Below, piece after piece: positions 18,040-27,647 of a DNA stretch of 64,000 nt (position 1 is its first letter; each line of letters opens with the position of its first letter). The position numbers were made by a program, and so were the translations under genes. The stretch comes from Pedobacter sp. Leaf216 (GTDB taxonomy: Bacteria > Bacteroidota > Bacteroidia > Sphingobacteriales > Sphingobacteriaceae), in NCBI RefSeq assembly GCF_001421515.1, contig NZ_LMKM01000002.1, forward strand, positions 115,827-179,826, read 5' to 3'. The notes under the pieces are model-generated. The model saw only the letters and a list, made by a program, of their open reading frames with translations. It had not been told where the DNA came from and made no database searches.

Positions 18040-18302
18040 TAATAATGTCCTTTAACTGAAATAATGTATACAATATCGATATAAACTTCATAAACCAGTC
18101 GATGCTCATTATTTATTCGTCTAGACCAAAAACCTGAAAGATTATGTTTTAATGCTTCCGGTTTTCCTGTACCCTCGAATGGATGTTCAGAAAGTTCATT
18201 CAGTAAATTCAATATTTTGCGCAAAACGGCCTTATTACCTATTTTTTTATGGTAGCTGATATCACTATTAGCCTGATCTGAAAAATCTAAGTGGTAGCTC
18301 AC
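18039..18302 (-). CDS. yoeB: YoeB-family mRNA interferase toxin
   Basis: The 87-residue protein matches the Txe/YoeB family throughout: GTGKPEALKHNLSG, FWSRRINNEHRLVYEV and a C-terminal HY. The residues matching the E. coli YoeB catalytic set are present as Glu49, Arg68 and His86, so the ribosome-dependent mRNA cleavage activity should be intact. The start is GTG, sharing one base with the TAG stop of the antitoxin gene. This keeps translation coupled and probably low. The antitoxin is not a classic YefM. Confidence 0.93.
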   Translation of the reverse strand: MSYHLDFSDQANSDISYHKKIGNKAVLRKILNLLNELSEHPFEGTGKPEALKHNLSGFWSRRINNEHRLVYEVYIDIVYIISVKGHY

Positions 18303-18511
18303 TATAACCCTAGGAAGTTTTTCAAATCCTCCTTTGCAACTCTCGTTACTTTACCCGCTTCAATTTCTTTTTTACTTGTCTGTATTTTAGCAACGAAATC
18401 CGAATTATACTCGCTTGTTTCAAAATTTATTTCTAAAGCCTTAGCCATTGCTTTTAATGCGGTTAGCTGTACTTTATTTTTAGGGTGCATAATTAGTGTT
18501 TCCATAATCAA
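18302..18511 (-). CDS. Antitoxin partner of YoeB (DUF2683-like)
   Basis: The 69-residue protein reads METLIMHPKNKVQLTALKAM near its start, followed by a charged helical tail, EDLKNFLGL. This is the small antitoxin type usually found just upstream of YoeB/RelE-like toxins in Bacteroidota. I infer that it neutralises the toxin and autoregulates the pair. Two in-frame ATGs (18511 and 18505) are possible starts. The family name is from memory and less certain than the pairing. Confidence 0.8.
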   Translation of the reverse strand: MIMETLIMHPKNKVQLTALKAMAKALEINFETSEYNSDFVAKIQTSKKEIEAGKVTRVAKEDLKNFLGL

Positions 18512-18529
18512 GTATATTGCAACAAATCG

Positions 18530-18802
18530 CTAATTTAAATTAAAAGGTTCTTTTTTCATGTTAAGGTGAATATTCTTTTTGCGGTATTTTTTGTACCAAA
18601 TCACACCAACAATAACAGCCATTAAATATGGAATAGATAATAGATATAATACCCCGGTATTTAAGCCTGCAGTTTGTGTATTTCCATTTTTAACACCTTG
18701 TTCAGCATTTATGGTACACATTGAGCATTGGGAATTAACATTAGGGCTCATCGCAAATGTAAATACCAATACAAACAGGATAAAAATTGCTTTTTTCTTC
18801 AT
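18530..18802 (-). CDS. Small exported protein with CxxC motif and one membrane helix
   Basis: The 90-residue protein has a signal peptide (to about NSQ at residue 25), then a CSMC motif (26-29) followed by TINAEQGVKNG. A hydrophobic helix (about 49-69) ends in a lysine-rich tail, giving a cytoplasmic C-terminus. The layout recurs in small Bacteroidota proteins of unknown role. The two cysteines could bind a metal or form a disulfide; neither can be proved here. Confidence 0.7.
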   Translation of the reverse strand: MKKKAIFILFVLVFTFAMSPNVNSQCSMCTINAEQGVKNGNTQTAGLNTGVLYLLSIPYLMAVIVGVIWYKKYRKKNIHLNMKKEPFNLN

Positions 18803-18853
18803 GACTTACAAATATAAGCATAAACGCTTGGCGGGGTTTAAAAATTATGTCAT

Positions 18854-18881
18854 AAAAAAACCTCACTTTTTAGGGTGAGGT
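18854..18881 (-). terminator. Intrinsic terminator after the small secreted protein gene
   Basis: On the minus strand, ACCTCAC (18881-18875) and GTGAGGT (18866-18860) pair into a 7-bp stem, followed by a run of seven T (18860-18854). It lies just downstream of the gene ending at 18898. Confidence 0.8.
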
Positions 18882-18897
18882 TAGAGAGAGAGAATAA

Positions 18898-19290
18898 TTA
18901 TACCAATTGAGCAATTAATGCAGCATTATTACTGGAATTTAAAGTTAAAGTAACTGAAAAACCCGAGCCAGCAGTACCATAAATATTACCATCAAAATGT
19001 GTAACCTGATTATTAATTAATGATCTCGATAAATTTCCGCTTACCGAATTAATGGTATACATTCTATAAGCACCCCCACTACCAGGAATGGCTTTACTTA
19101 CACTGCCACTTAAAAATTGATCAGTTGCATTATCAAAATACAATTCACCATAATATCCATCAGTATTTACCACAATAATAATCGGATCGTCTTTAGTGCA
19201 TTGAACCACTTTTTCAGAAGCCGGTTGAAATGAGGATAATCCAATTACAAAAAATACACTCAAAGCAAAAAATAGCAATAATTTTTTCAT
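18898..19290 (-). CDS. Hypothetical secreted protein
   Basis: The 130-residue protein has a clear signal peptide (MKKLLLFFALSVFFVIGLSS). The mature part is polar and rich in Ser, Asn and Gly, consistent with a small beta-rich secreted protein. I recognise no family. It lies downstream of the Sus-like operon but is separated from it by a hairpin at 19341-19381 and has its own terminator, so it may be a separate unit. Confidence 0.7.
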   Translation of the reverse strand: MKKLLLFFALSVFFVIGLSSFQPASEKVVQCTKDDPIIIVVNTDGYYGELYFDNATDQFLSGSVSKAIPGSGGAYRMYTINSVSGNLSRSLINNQVTHFDGNIYGTAGSGFSVTLTLNSSNNAALIAQLV

Positions 19291-19340
19291 AGTTATATTT
19301 TTTAGAGGGTTTGCATATTTAGTTTTCAGCTATAAAAGTT

Positions 19341-19381
19341 AATCTTATTGGCGACAGTTAACTTAAGTTGCCAACAAGATT
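19341..19381 (-). terminator. Long hairpin at the end of the Sus-like operon
   Basis: Arms 19341-19355 and 19367-19381 form a stem of about 15 bp with one wobble and one mismatch, and an 11-base loop. It follows the DUF4302 gene. The T-run after it is weak, so it may be a terminator or an mRNA-stabilising structure. Confidence 0.5.
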
Positions 19382-19408
19382 ATTATAATGATTAATTACT
19401 ACATAAGT

Positions 19409-20758
19409 TTATCGTAGAATAAATGTCATCTGTATTGCAGGATTCTGCACACTAGACATTCTTCCGTAAGTGAGTCCATTTATTGAATAATAATCAAATT
19501 TTACATCATTTGCCTTTAAGAACGCATCCATTGGCAACATTAACTTAGCAACATAACCATCAGCGGCAGCTGTGTATTGGGTAAATTTATAAGAACCGTC
19601 CGGATTAACCGTGTAATTATAAACTATCGTAGTTGTCCAGCCACTACTTCCTCCATTTTGACTACTGAAACCAGCAAAAATGAATCTGTTGTTCGGTCTG
19701 CTCCAAGTTAAGTCCATTCTTCCATAGTTAAAACCGAAACCAAGCAATGCACTATTATTAAGGTTATTGTGATAGTAATTAATAATATCAGCTCCAGCAG
19801 TACTTGTACCAGGATTTACTTGTTTAAACTCAGATCGAAGCCCAACATATTTAGATCCCCATAACAGATTGATATCTAATATTGGCACACCATTATCATT
19901 AATGATATACTCTTTTCCAGTAGAATCATATAAGGCTAAGATATTTGCATCTTTCCATGCCATTCTTACGAATGTAATACCTTGAAAAACCAATCCTCCA
20001 TTTAACAGAGATAGCCCATCCAAAGTGTGTGCTATTTTAGTTGCTGCTGTACCTATTGTTTTCCCATCAGCCAAAACGCTTGTCAAATCCATTCTTTTAC
20101 CACTTGCCAAATTATTGCTGAAGTTTGGACTAACTGCAACTTTAAGTGTGGTTGAACCCGAAACAACCTGTATGTACGGGAATTTATTTGTGTTGAAAAA
20201 AGCTGTAATTTTATCAATAGAAGTATTATATCCCCCAGATGTATAGCTTGCTTGTTGTGCAGCGGTTGCTTTTACCAACTTAAATGGCTGTCTATATTTT
20301 TTTCCTACAAAAATAATACTGTCACCATTAACCCGATCAAAAGTAAACTCAATATCACTACTATAACCTACTTTGGATGCACCACCTAAAATAGCAGCAT
20401 TAGGATCATCAAGTATCGAGATATAGTTATAAGTATCAAATACCAGTTCGGTTCCAATATCTTGTTTGATCCTATAGTTTGATTTACCCACTGTCCCAGC
20501 CGATGCGCTTGTCATATCGGCATACATGGTTACATTTTGTTGGTTATCGAAAGTGAAATAAAAGCCATAGCCGCCCCCCGCTTGAGTGGGCAATGTTGCA
20601 ATCCAGCCATTGGGAGCACTGGTTAACGTGGTAGACACCAGATTAATCTGGTCTGCAGCTCGCTCTTGTGGCGTTTTATCGAAAACAGCTACATAAGATG
20701 TTTTTTTGCAGCTCATCATTACAGAGAGCAATACAATTAAGTATAAAAATCTTTTCAT
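19409..20758 (-). CDS. DUF4302 lipoprotein of a Sus-like locus
   Basis: I place the start at the ATG at 20758 (MKRFLYLIVLLSVMMSC), which gives a lipoprotein signal with its lipid cysteine at residue 17; an earlier in-frame ATG at 20788 would lie inside the preceding gene. The 449-residue protein has the early DUF4302 pattern: QERAADQINLVSTTLTSAPNGW followed by GGGYGFYFTFD. The family consists of surface lipoproteins encoded beside SusC/SusD pairs, where it probably helps to capture substrate. It follows the zinc lipoprotein gene by 10 bp and is the last gene of the operon. Confidence 0.85.
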   Translation of the reverse strand: MKRFLYLIVLLSVMMSCKKTSYVAVFDKTPQERAADQINLVSTTLTSAPNGWIATLPTQAGGGYGFYFTFDNQQNVTMYADMTSASAGTVGKSNYRIKQDIGTELVFDTYNYISILDDPNAAILGGASKVGYSSDIEFTFDRVNGDSIIFVGKKYRQPFKLVKATAAQQASYTSGGYNTSIDKITAFFNTNKFPYIQVVSGSTTLKVAVSPNFSNNLASGKRMDLTSVLADGKTIGTAATKIAHTLDGLSLLNGGLVFQGITFVRMAWKDANILALYDSTGKEYIINDNGVPILDINLLWGSKYVGLRSEFKQVNPGTSTAGADIINYYHNNLNNSALLGFGFNYGRMDLTWSRPNNRFIFAGFSSQNGGSSGWTTTIVYNYTVNPDGSYKFTQYTAAADGYVAKLMLPMDAFLKANDVKFDYYSINGLTYGRMSSVQNPAIQMTFILR

Positions 20759-20768
20759 CGTTTTAAAA

Positions 20769-22187
20769 TTAATAAGCCAATGGTCCATAAAAATAATTGG
20801 TTGGTGAGTTTAAAACAGTAAAACCGCCCAATTTCATATAATCGTCTGCCGTAACATTCACTGGTAACCAATCTGCTACAAAGGTGTTATTTGTGATATA
20901 GTCCAAAAAGGGCTGCATAGACGCCTTAGTAAAAGCTGCATTACCAACCCAAGGAGAAGTTGTTCCCCCTACTGTACCTGTAGTAAACTTTACTTGCCCG
21001 GAAGCAACCGTGGTTGCCATATTAAAAGCATAAAATGATTGATACGTTGTTGTACCGGCTGTAAAATTAGCTTCAATGTACATTGCGGTTGGAGAGGTAA
21101 AATTAATTCTTATAAAGTTCAACGCATAACCCTGTGCAGTTATCGCATTTTTAACTGAAGTATAAAGAGCAGAAAAGGTATCTGAGCCACCATATTTTAT
21201 ATAATAATCTGCACCGGTACTAATGGTTAAAGTTTTAAATGTAGGTAGTGCTGCTGGTGCAGGGTTTGGAGCTGGGGTAACCAACGGAGTACGTGCTTTA
21301 CTTAACCAATATGCAAATTTGGTTTCATTCCGGCCAATACCAATCATATATTGTTGTACTTCCTTTTGCAGGGCTTTGAAACTAATGCCAAGGTTTGTAA
21401 AATAATTGATTACATTATTTTCCTTTTGAACGAATCTTGCTTTTCCAGCCGTATTGGCAAAGTTAGCCCAGTCATCATACCAAACCTGTCCGTTAATTAA
21501 TAGCCAACTGATGGTTTCTGCATAATCTTCGGTATATACACCACTGGCATAACTGGTTACAAAACCATTTCTACGCGCAGTATCCTGTGGCGTATCGGTA
21601 TATGGCTGTTTATAAAATCCTTTTGATATCGGTTCAAAATCAACCGGTATTGGAATAATCTGGTTTAAAATGTGCCCGAATTCATGGTGCATAATACGGT
21701 GTCTATCCCAGGCATAAAACTGACCACCTGGCAGCGGTTGATATTCATTTACACCGTATAACGTAATTCTACGACCAGCTGCTGCAGTTCCTGCCACACC
21801 CGGGTCGCTTGAATTTTCATAAGCATACGAACCAAATAATACCCACTCTTTTGGCATATAAGTTTTAGTAAATGTTGGCCCTGCGATTTTAAGATATGGA
21901 TTGATAAACCCATCTAATACAATTTGCATTGTTGGCTGTATATTTTCTAATTTACTCGGCACCACATTGGCAGTATTACCGTGGTAATACCTGTTGTACC
22001 TGTAAATTACATCAATATTATAAGGATCCAAAAAGCTACTCTTCAACCATTGATCTAGCGGAGTATTTGTACGGGGATCATCCGCGTTAAAGGTGCTGTA
22101 ATCTACATTAAGCGTTTCTGTTTTACGACAAGCAAATTGCAATGCAATAAGCAGAAGAAACGATATTACTTTTAGTATATTTTTCAT
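20769..22187 (-). CDS. Import-associated zinc metallohydrolase-like lipoprotein
   Basis: The 472-residue protein starts with a lipoprotein signal ending at Cys20 (LQFAC). It contains the zinc-protease motif HEFGH (168-172) in the context RIMHHEFGHILNQ, with a downstream YAETISWLL block that may supply a third ligand. This matches the substrate-import-associated zinc metallohydrolase lipoproteins (TIGR04549) found beside SusC/SusD pairs. The stop lies 5 bp before... no overlap with SusD is seen: SusD ends 5 bp upstream of this start. It probably works at the cell surface on substrate before import; a peptide substrate is inference. Confidence 0.88.
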   Translation of the reverse strand: MKNILKVISFLLLIALQFACRKTETLNVDYSTFNADDPRTNTPLDQWLKSSFLDPYNIDVIYRYNRYYHGNTANVVPSKLENIQPTMQIVLDGFINPYLKIAGPTFTKTYMPKEWVLFGSYAYENSSDPGVAGTAAAGRRITLYGVNEYQPLPGGQFYAWDRHRIMHHEFGHILNQIIPIPVDFEPISKGFYKQPYTDTPQDTARRNGFVTSYASGVYTEDYAETISWLLINGQVWYDDWANFANTAGKARFVQKENNVINYFTNLGISFKALQKEVQQYMIGIGRNETKFAYWLSKARTPLVTPAPNPAPAALPTFKTLTISTGADYYIKYGGSDTFSALYTSVKNAITAQGYALNFIRINFTSPTAMYIEANFTAGTTTYQSFYAFNMATTVASGQVKFTTGTVGGTTSPWVGNAAFTKASMQPFLDYITNNTFVADWLPVNVTADDYMKLGGFTVLNSPTNYFYGPLAY

Positions 22188-22192
22188 CTTGA

Positions 22193-23662
22193 TTATCTTG
22201 GATTTAGTTCTACACCTGATGTTTTAACCTCTAATGGTAATTGGAAGATGCGGTGGGGATCTCCTGGTTTTAGCTCAGAAAAAGTTTCTTTAGTGGTGAT
22301 ATCTATCGTATTGTGCACAACAGTGAGATCACGGCGAATAATATCAAACCATCTAATACCTTCTTGCAAAAATTCAGCTTTTTTTGCATCTAAAATAGTT
22401 CTGATCAAACCTTGTTTAGGATCTGTAATGGTTGGATAATAAGTAGAAATTTTAGCTGTGGTAACAGCATCACTACTTGGGTTATAACCAACAATTCTTT
22501 GACTATAAAAATCATTAACATCTTTTAATGCCAGGTTATTTTGCCCTAGCTCTACATATGCTTCTGCTCTATTCATTAAAGCCTCATCTACTGTAAAACC
22601 AGCAAAAGCCAAATAAGGAAGTCCAAAACCAGGTCCAGTAGTGAAGAAGTTTTCTTTAAATTTATAAGTTGTATAATTTGGAACACTATATTGTAATACA
22701 ACATTCGCTAAGGCTTTGCCCGTTATATTTCCAATCGCTGAAAACATTGCACGCTGTTTGTTACCAAAACCATGTCGTGGACTTGAATAGCGAGCATAGA
22801 AAGAATCGACATTAAATAACAATAGATTGTATTTTTGCCCACTTCCCATGTAATTTATTTGATATTCGGCATTGCCATAAGTCCTTAATGTAGTTGATAC
22901 AGGCCTCATATTATTAATAAAGTCATTACCAGGCACAGTAAGTGTAGCATGATCGACCACTTTCTGCCACGCGCCCACAAATAAATAAAAACGGGCAGCG
23001 AAAGCATGTGCAGCTACTGGAGTAAAATGATATTTTGGAATTTTATAGGCTGATGCTTGCAATAAAGGAAGGCCTTCTTCTAAATCTTGTTGAATCCGGG
23101 CATAAGTACTGGCAACAGTACCTCTACTATATGGCTGAATCACCTTAGTTTCTGGCTTATCTACATAAGGTATACCAGGTGCATCATTTGCTCCTCCAAT
23201 TTTATATGGTGTTGCAAACAAAGTAGCCAACATAAAGTGTGCATAGGCCCTGCATACCAATGCCTCTCCTTTATAGGGCGCTGCACCTGCACCAAGTTTA
23301 TTAGTCTCGATAGACTCTAAAGCTTGATTTGCTGATGCAATGGCTTCATAACACGCATTCCAATATGAAGTTGCAGTGTTTCTTCCATCACCTATTACAT
23401 CTTGCCAGGCATAAGGTAGATCGATCACATCATACAATGTTCCGATACCTTCTCCTTTATCCTCCGAATTATCAGATGAGGCTTCTGTAAAAGCTAAATA
23501 ATCGGTACCTGGATAAGCTGTTGAAACCAATTGGGATAATTTGTCTACCGTGTTAATTTCTGCTCTGTTATCAGGTGTTTGTTCTAAATATTTCTTGCAT
23601 GATGGCGTTATGAATAGCAATGCGACTGCAAGTATGCTGAATGATATTTTCTTTAATTTCAT
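22193..23662 (-). CDS. SusD/RagB-family nutrient-binding lipoprotein
   Basis: The 489-residue protein has a lipoprotein signal (lipobox ITPSC, Cys22) followed by KKYLEQTPDNRAEI, the usual SusD N-terminus. The TPR-like helical region includes ALVCRAYAHFMLATLFATPY (about 130-150), and the C-terminus has the common EFLQEGIRWFDIIRRDL block. SusD proteins form the lid of the SusC outer-membrane channel and bind substrate. It is encoded 11 bp after susC. Confidence 0.96.
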   Translation of the reverse strand: MKLKKISFSILAVALLFITPSCKKYLEQTPDNRAEINTVDKLSQLVSTAYPGTDYLAFTEASSDNSEDKGEGIGTLYDVIDLPYAWQDVIGDGRNTATSYWNACYEAIASANQALESIETNKLGAGAAPYKGEALVCRAYAHFMLATLFATPYKIGGANDAPGIPYVDKPETKVIQPYSRGTVASTYARIQQDLEEGLPLLQASAYKIPKYHFTPVAAHAFAARFYLFVGAWQKVVDHATLTVPGNDFINNMRPVSTTLRTYGNAEYQINYMGSGQKYNLLLFNVDSFYARYSSPRHGFGNKQRAMFSAIGNITGKALANVVLQYSVPNYTTYKFKENFFTTGPGFGLPYLAFAGFTVDEALMNRAEAYVELGQNNLALKDVNDFYSQRIVGYNPSSDAVTTAKISTYYPTITDPKQGLIRTILDAKKAEFLQEGIRWFDIIRRDLTVVHNTIDITTKETFSELKPGDPHRIFQLPLEVKTSGVELNPR

Positions 23663-23673
23663 GATTTTTTCAA

Positions 23674-26600
23674 TTAAAAGCCAACTTTTAAGGATAAGGT
23701 ATACTGTCTTGATACTGGTAAGGCAACTCCACCTGTATTGTAAAATTCAGGATCCTGTCCATTCAGTTTTTTATCAGAATACAATAACAATAAATTATTT
23801 CCGACAAAAGATACTGAGGCATTAGACATACCTAGCATAGAATAAAAGCTTTTTGGCAAATTATAACTTAGCGAAACTTGTCTTAGTTTAATATAATCGC
23901 CAAACGCTACACGTTCGGTTGAGAAATTATATAAATTATAAGTATTCACGATATTAACAGCAGATCCGTTAGCATCAACGATTTTCGATGCAGATAGTGG
24001 ATCCAATATGGCCGGAACATTGGTAAACTTCTCATCTCCAGGCAATACCCATCTATTTAATAAATCTCTACTCATTGACGAAATATCATTAAAATTTGGT
24101 TTCATGTTTGGATTCAACCTAATTTTGTTTCCTGCAGAGAAACCCAGTAAAGCTGATAATGTGAAACTTTTGTAGCTGAACTGGTTATAAAAACCTCCAG
24201 CAAACGTAGGGTCAATCGGCCCCTCATATTTCAATTGTGTTAGATCATTATCTTGTATGTAAATATAAGTAGTTGGCCTACCATCAGTACCGATATATGT
24301 TGGGTAACCGTAATCATGATTTAAACCAGCAAATTGTACTGAAAACAAACTACGCTGAGGGTAGTTAAGTACTGCAGTACCATTATTTGATGTTGATTTA
24401 AAAATATTAGGGTCAATCTCTAAATCTGTTACCTTATTTACATTGTAGCTAAAGTTAAAATTGGTTGTCCATTTAAAGTTTGGATGATCTATAGCTCTAC
24501 CGGTAATGGCAACTTCAATCCCTTTACCAGACATGGCTCCATAATTGGCAATTTTAGTATACTGACCACCAATACCAGAAGTTTGTATTGCACCGATTAA
24601 GTCATAGATGCTTCTTTTGTATACATCAACGGTAAAATTAATTCTGTTTTTCAATAAAGCTAAATCTAAACCGAGGTTTAAATCTTTAGCTTTTTCCCAG
24701 GTAAGTTCTGAGTTTTCTAAATTGGAAATATAAATCTGAGCTTCCTGATCTGCTAAAGCAGGTCTTCTTGAAATCTGATTATAAAATACAGCAGCAGAGT
24801 TTGTTGCATTACCAATGCTAGCTACTAAACCATAAGATCCGCGTAATTTGGCACCAGTTAAGATATCACTTTTTGGCCAAAAACTTTCATCGCTTATGTT
24901 CCAGCTAGCAGCAATATTCCATGTTGGTAACCATCTAGCAGTTGCAGTTCTACCCAATTTATTTGAACCATCATACCGACCAGAAAATTTTACGGTATAC
25001 TTCTCATCATAAGTATAAGAAGCATTGGCAAAAAAAGCACTATATCTTTCATATTCATTGCCCATACTAAAATAAGGCTTACCTTCTTCTGCAGCTTCTT
25101 TAAAGTATTTATAATAAGGTGTTACCAAGCCTCCATTATCAAACTGATAACCTACTCCGTCAAAAGCTTCCCTCTGGCGATCGATATAACGAACTTCCAT
25201 TGCACCAAAAGCCATTATATTGTGTTTGGTATTAAAAGTTTTATTGAAATTTAAATTTTGTCTGAAATAATAACTTTTTAAGTTATCAGTAGATGTTTTG
25301 TAAAAACCACCGCTCGGCAATACGCTAATTGGTAAACTTCCTGGAAGATCTGGGTCTGTATATAAATTACCATTGCTTTGCGAAGATGTTGCATCATCAA
25401 CAGTTCTATATGAAGTGGCCATGTTGGAACTCTCTAAAATAGATATTTGTGATTCGGATTTCACAAATCGATAAGCCCCGTCAACAGAATAGGTTAAACT
25501 TGGAATAATTTTATAAGTTAAGTTTCCCTGAACTTTAAAATCTAATACCCCCAATTTTAAATAGTTGCTATTTAACTCATTCAAAATACTAAAAGGAGCA
25601 CTGTTCTGACGGAAATATTCATAATTACCATTTTCATCAAAGGCGGTAAGCATACGACTTGTATTTACTGCATAAGCATATGGATTGATATCGAAATTAC
25701 GAAAGTAGTTACCATACACAGGATCTTCTTGCAGTGCAGTAGCTCCTGGTGCCTGTTGATTACGTACCGAACCTGTACTTAAAAGTTCTGCACTTAATTT
25801 ATCAGACATATTAAAGTTTGCACGGTAATTACCTGTAAACCTGCTTACACTGTTTCCAATGGTTACGCCATTATCTTTGGTAAACGAGGTTGATGCATAA
25901 CTTTTAAATTTTTCTGTACCCGAGTTGATACTTAACGAATGTTCTTGTTGCAAAGAGTTTTTAAACAATACATCAAACCAATCGGTATTGGCATTGGCAT
26001 ATCTATTCAAAAATGCGTTTTTATCAGCGCTCGTATTTTTTAAGGCATATGTATTTGTAGCTGCATCATAATTATAAAGCATATTATACATTTTATAAAA
26101 AGGACCTCCGCTAACCCCTCTCGATTCAGAAGGAATTTGAACATAACCCTTATTTTGCATTTCAATTAAAACTGCCATTTGATCTGCAGAGTTTAAAATA
26201 TCGAAATCCGAATAACTCGGTTTGGCATAGGTAGTAAAATTACCCCTGTAGCTAATTTTTGGTGCGCCTTCTGTTAACTTACCTTTTTTGGTGGTTACCA
26301 CAATTACACCGTTCATTGCCCTTGCACCATACATACCTGTTGCGGCAGCATCTTTTAAGATGTTAAAGCTCTCAATATCATCCGGGTTTAAACCAGCTAC
26401 AGATGAGCCAATTAAAGTATTGGCATCACCACTAGTTAATGCTTCATTTGATATATTGATCACATCTTCTAAAATAATACCATCAACTACCCAAAGCGGC
26501 TTATTATCTCCTGAAAACGAGGTGGCTCCACGTACCCGAATTTTAGGTGCAGCACCAAAAGTACCCGAAACGTTTTGCACGGTTACACCCGCAACCTGCC

Positions 26601-27297
26601 CTTCCAGCATCCTACTAATATCCGTTACACCTGCTCTCTCCGCATCTGATGCTTTTACCAATGTAGACGCTCCGGTAAAAGTCTTTTTCTCCAAAGTTTG
26701 GTATCCGGTCGAAACTACATTTACTTCATTAAGCTGTGCTGCATCTTCTTCTAATGTAACATTGATTACCGTTTTAGAACCTACAGGTAACTCGATGCTT
26801 TTATAGCCGATATAACTGAAAACAAGCGTAGCTCCTTCTTTAACTGAAATGCTATAATCTCCATTGGAACTGGTTGAAACTGCGTTAGCAGCACCTTTTT
26901 CACGAATGCTAACACCAGGTAGTGCTGAACCATTTTTGTCTTTTACTTTACCAGTTATCTTAACTGCAACAAAATAGCCAAGTACTTTATCAAAAATCGA
27001 TTTTTCTGCAGGCTTGATTAAAATGGTTTTGTCTTCAATAGAATAAGTCAAATCTTTACCGGCAATAATTTTAGCCATTACTTCTTCAATGGTCGAATTG
27101 CTAAAATTGGCATTGAAGGTTGTTGAAGTGCTAATCTTATTTGTAGACAACAATACATCGTAACCAGATTGCAATCTGATTTCTTTAAACATTTTTTCAA
27201 AGGTTACATTTCTTTGCTTTAATGTAACCAACTGGCCAAATGAAGCTGCACTTACCTGCATTAGGGAGGCAAGCAGTATGACCGTAACTAACTTCAT
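23674..27297 (-). CDS. SusC/RagA-family TonB-dependent importer with STN signalling domain
   Basis: I prefer the ATG at 27297 (MKLVTVILLASLMQVSAASFG), which gives a compact signal peptide; an in-frame ATG at 27363 would add 22 basic and hydrophobic residues. After the signal comes an STN (secretin/TonB N-terminal) domain with NVTFEKMFKEIRLQSGYDVL, then a carboxypeptidase-like domain (ITGKVKDKNGSALPGVSI). The plug has the RVRGATSF and NGVIVVTTKKG motifs, and a large barrel follows. The STN domain usually talks to a FecR anti-sigma factor, and one is encoded immediately upstream. So this is both importer and sensor. At about 1,207 residues the length is normal. Confidence 0.96.
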   Translation of the reverse strand: MKLVTVILLASLMQVSAASFGQLVTLKQRNVTFEKMFKEIRLQSGYDVLLSTNKISTSTTFNANFSNSTIEEVMAKIIAGKDLTYSIEDKTILIKPAEKSIFDKVLGYFVAVKITGKVKDKNGSALPGVSIREKGAANAVSTSSNGDYSISVKEGATLVFSYIGYKSIELPVGSKTVINVTLEEDAAQLNEVNVVSTGYQTLEKKTFTGASTLVKASDAERAGVTDISRMLEGQVAGVTVQNVSGTFGAAPKIRVRGATSFSGDNKPLWVVDGIILEDVINISNEALTSGDANTLIGSSVAGLNPDDIESFNILKDAAATGMYGARAMNGVIVVTTKKGKLTEGAPKISYRGNFTTYAKPSYSDFDILNSADQMAVLIEMQNKGYVQIPSESRGVSGGPFYKMYNMLYNYDAATNTYALKNTSADKNAFLNRYANANTDWFDVLFKNSLQQEHSLSINSGTEKFKSYASTSFTKDNGVTIGNSVSRFTGNYRANFNMSDKLSAELLSTGSVRNQQAPGATALQEDPVYGNYFRNFDINPYAYAVNTSRMLTAFDENGNYEYFRQNSAPFSILNELNSNYLKLGVLDFKVQGNLTYKIIPSLTYSVDGAYRFVKSESQISILESSNMATSYRTVDDATSSQSNGNLYTDPDLPGSLPISVLPSGGFYKTSTDNLKSYYFRQNLNFNKTFNTKHNIMAFGAMEVRYIDRQREAFDGVGYQFDNGGLVTPYYKYFKEAAEEGKPYFSMGNEYERYSAFFANASYTYDEKYTVKFSGRYDGSNKLGRTATARWLPTWNIAASWNISDESFWPKSDILTGAKLRGSYGLVASIGNATNSAAVFYNQISRRPALADQEAQIYISNLENSELTWEKAKDLNLGLDLALLKNRINFTVDVYKRSIYDLIGAIQTSGIGGQYTKIANYGAMSGKGIEVAITGRAIDHPNFKWTTNFNFSYNVNKVTDLEIDPNIFKSTSNNGTAVLNYPQRSLFSVQFAGLNHDYGYPTYIGTDGRPTTYIYIQDNDLTQLKYEGPIDPTFAGGFYNQFSYKSFTLSALLGFSAGNKIRLNPNMKPNFNDISSMSRDLLNRWVLPGDEKFTNVPAILDPLSASKIVDANGSAVNIVNTYNLYNFSTERVAFGDYIKLRQVSLSYNLPKSFYSMLGMSNASVSFVGNNLLLLYSDKKLNGQDPEFYNTGGVALPVSRQYTLSLKVGF

Positions 27298-27490
27298 AAT
27301 CAATAGCAATTTAGGGATGTAGCGGCGATGCGTACATAAAATTCCAATATAAATTTTGTACATTTAATAGTCTGTTTTTTTTTGCGAAGCGCAATGAAGT
27401 TTGGACGCCAAAAAGCGTTTCGCGGGTTATCCAAGAAATAATTGATTTTTAATCGATTCCGGCTTACGGAATAGCTAAACAGATAATAAA

Positions 27491-27518
27491 GGGGGTGTTG
27501 CAAGCACTCCTTTTTTTT
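27491..27518 (+). terminator. Plus-strand intrinsic terminator opposite the susC leader
   Basis: On the plus strand, GGGGTGTT (27492-27499) pairs with AGCACTCC (27503-27510), including wobbles, and is followed directly by eight T (27511-27518). On the minus strand the same stem has A-C mismatches and no T-run. No plus-strand gene precedes it, so it may end an antisense RNA. Confidence 0.55.
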
Positions 27519-27647
27519 ATTCATTTATCTTTGAATCGTCAGGAGTTTTGTCGAGGTCTATTCATAGTTTGTTAGGGTTAGGTTATGGTTGATTAAGTTG
27601 TTTTATTTTTAGAGATAAAGGTTAGTTACTCCTTCATCTTTGCTCTT

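Noticed and set aside
27300..27524. Minus-strand ORF of 74 residues upstream of susC
   Set aside because: It covers the susC leader and the hairpin at 27491-27518, and its low-complexity product has no family features. A leader region is a better explanation.
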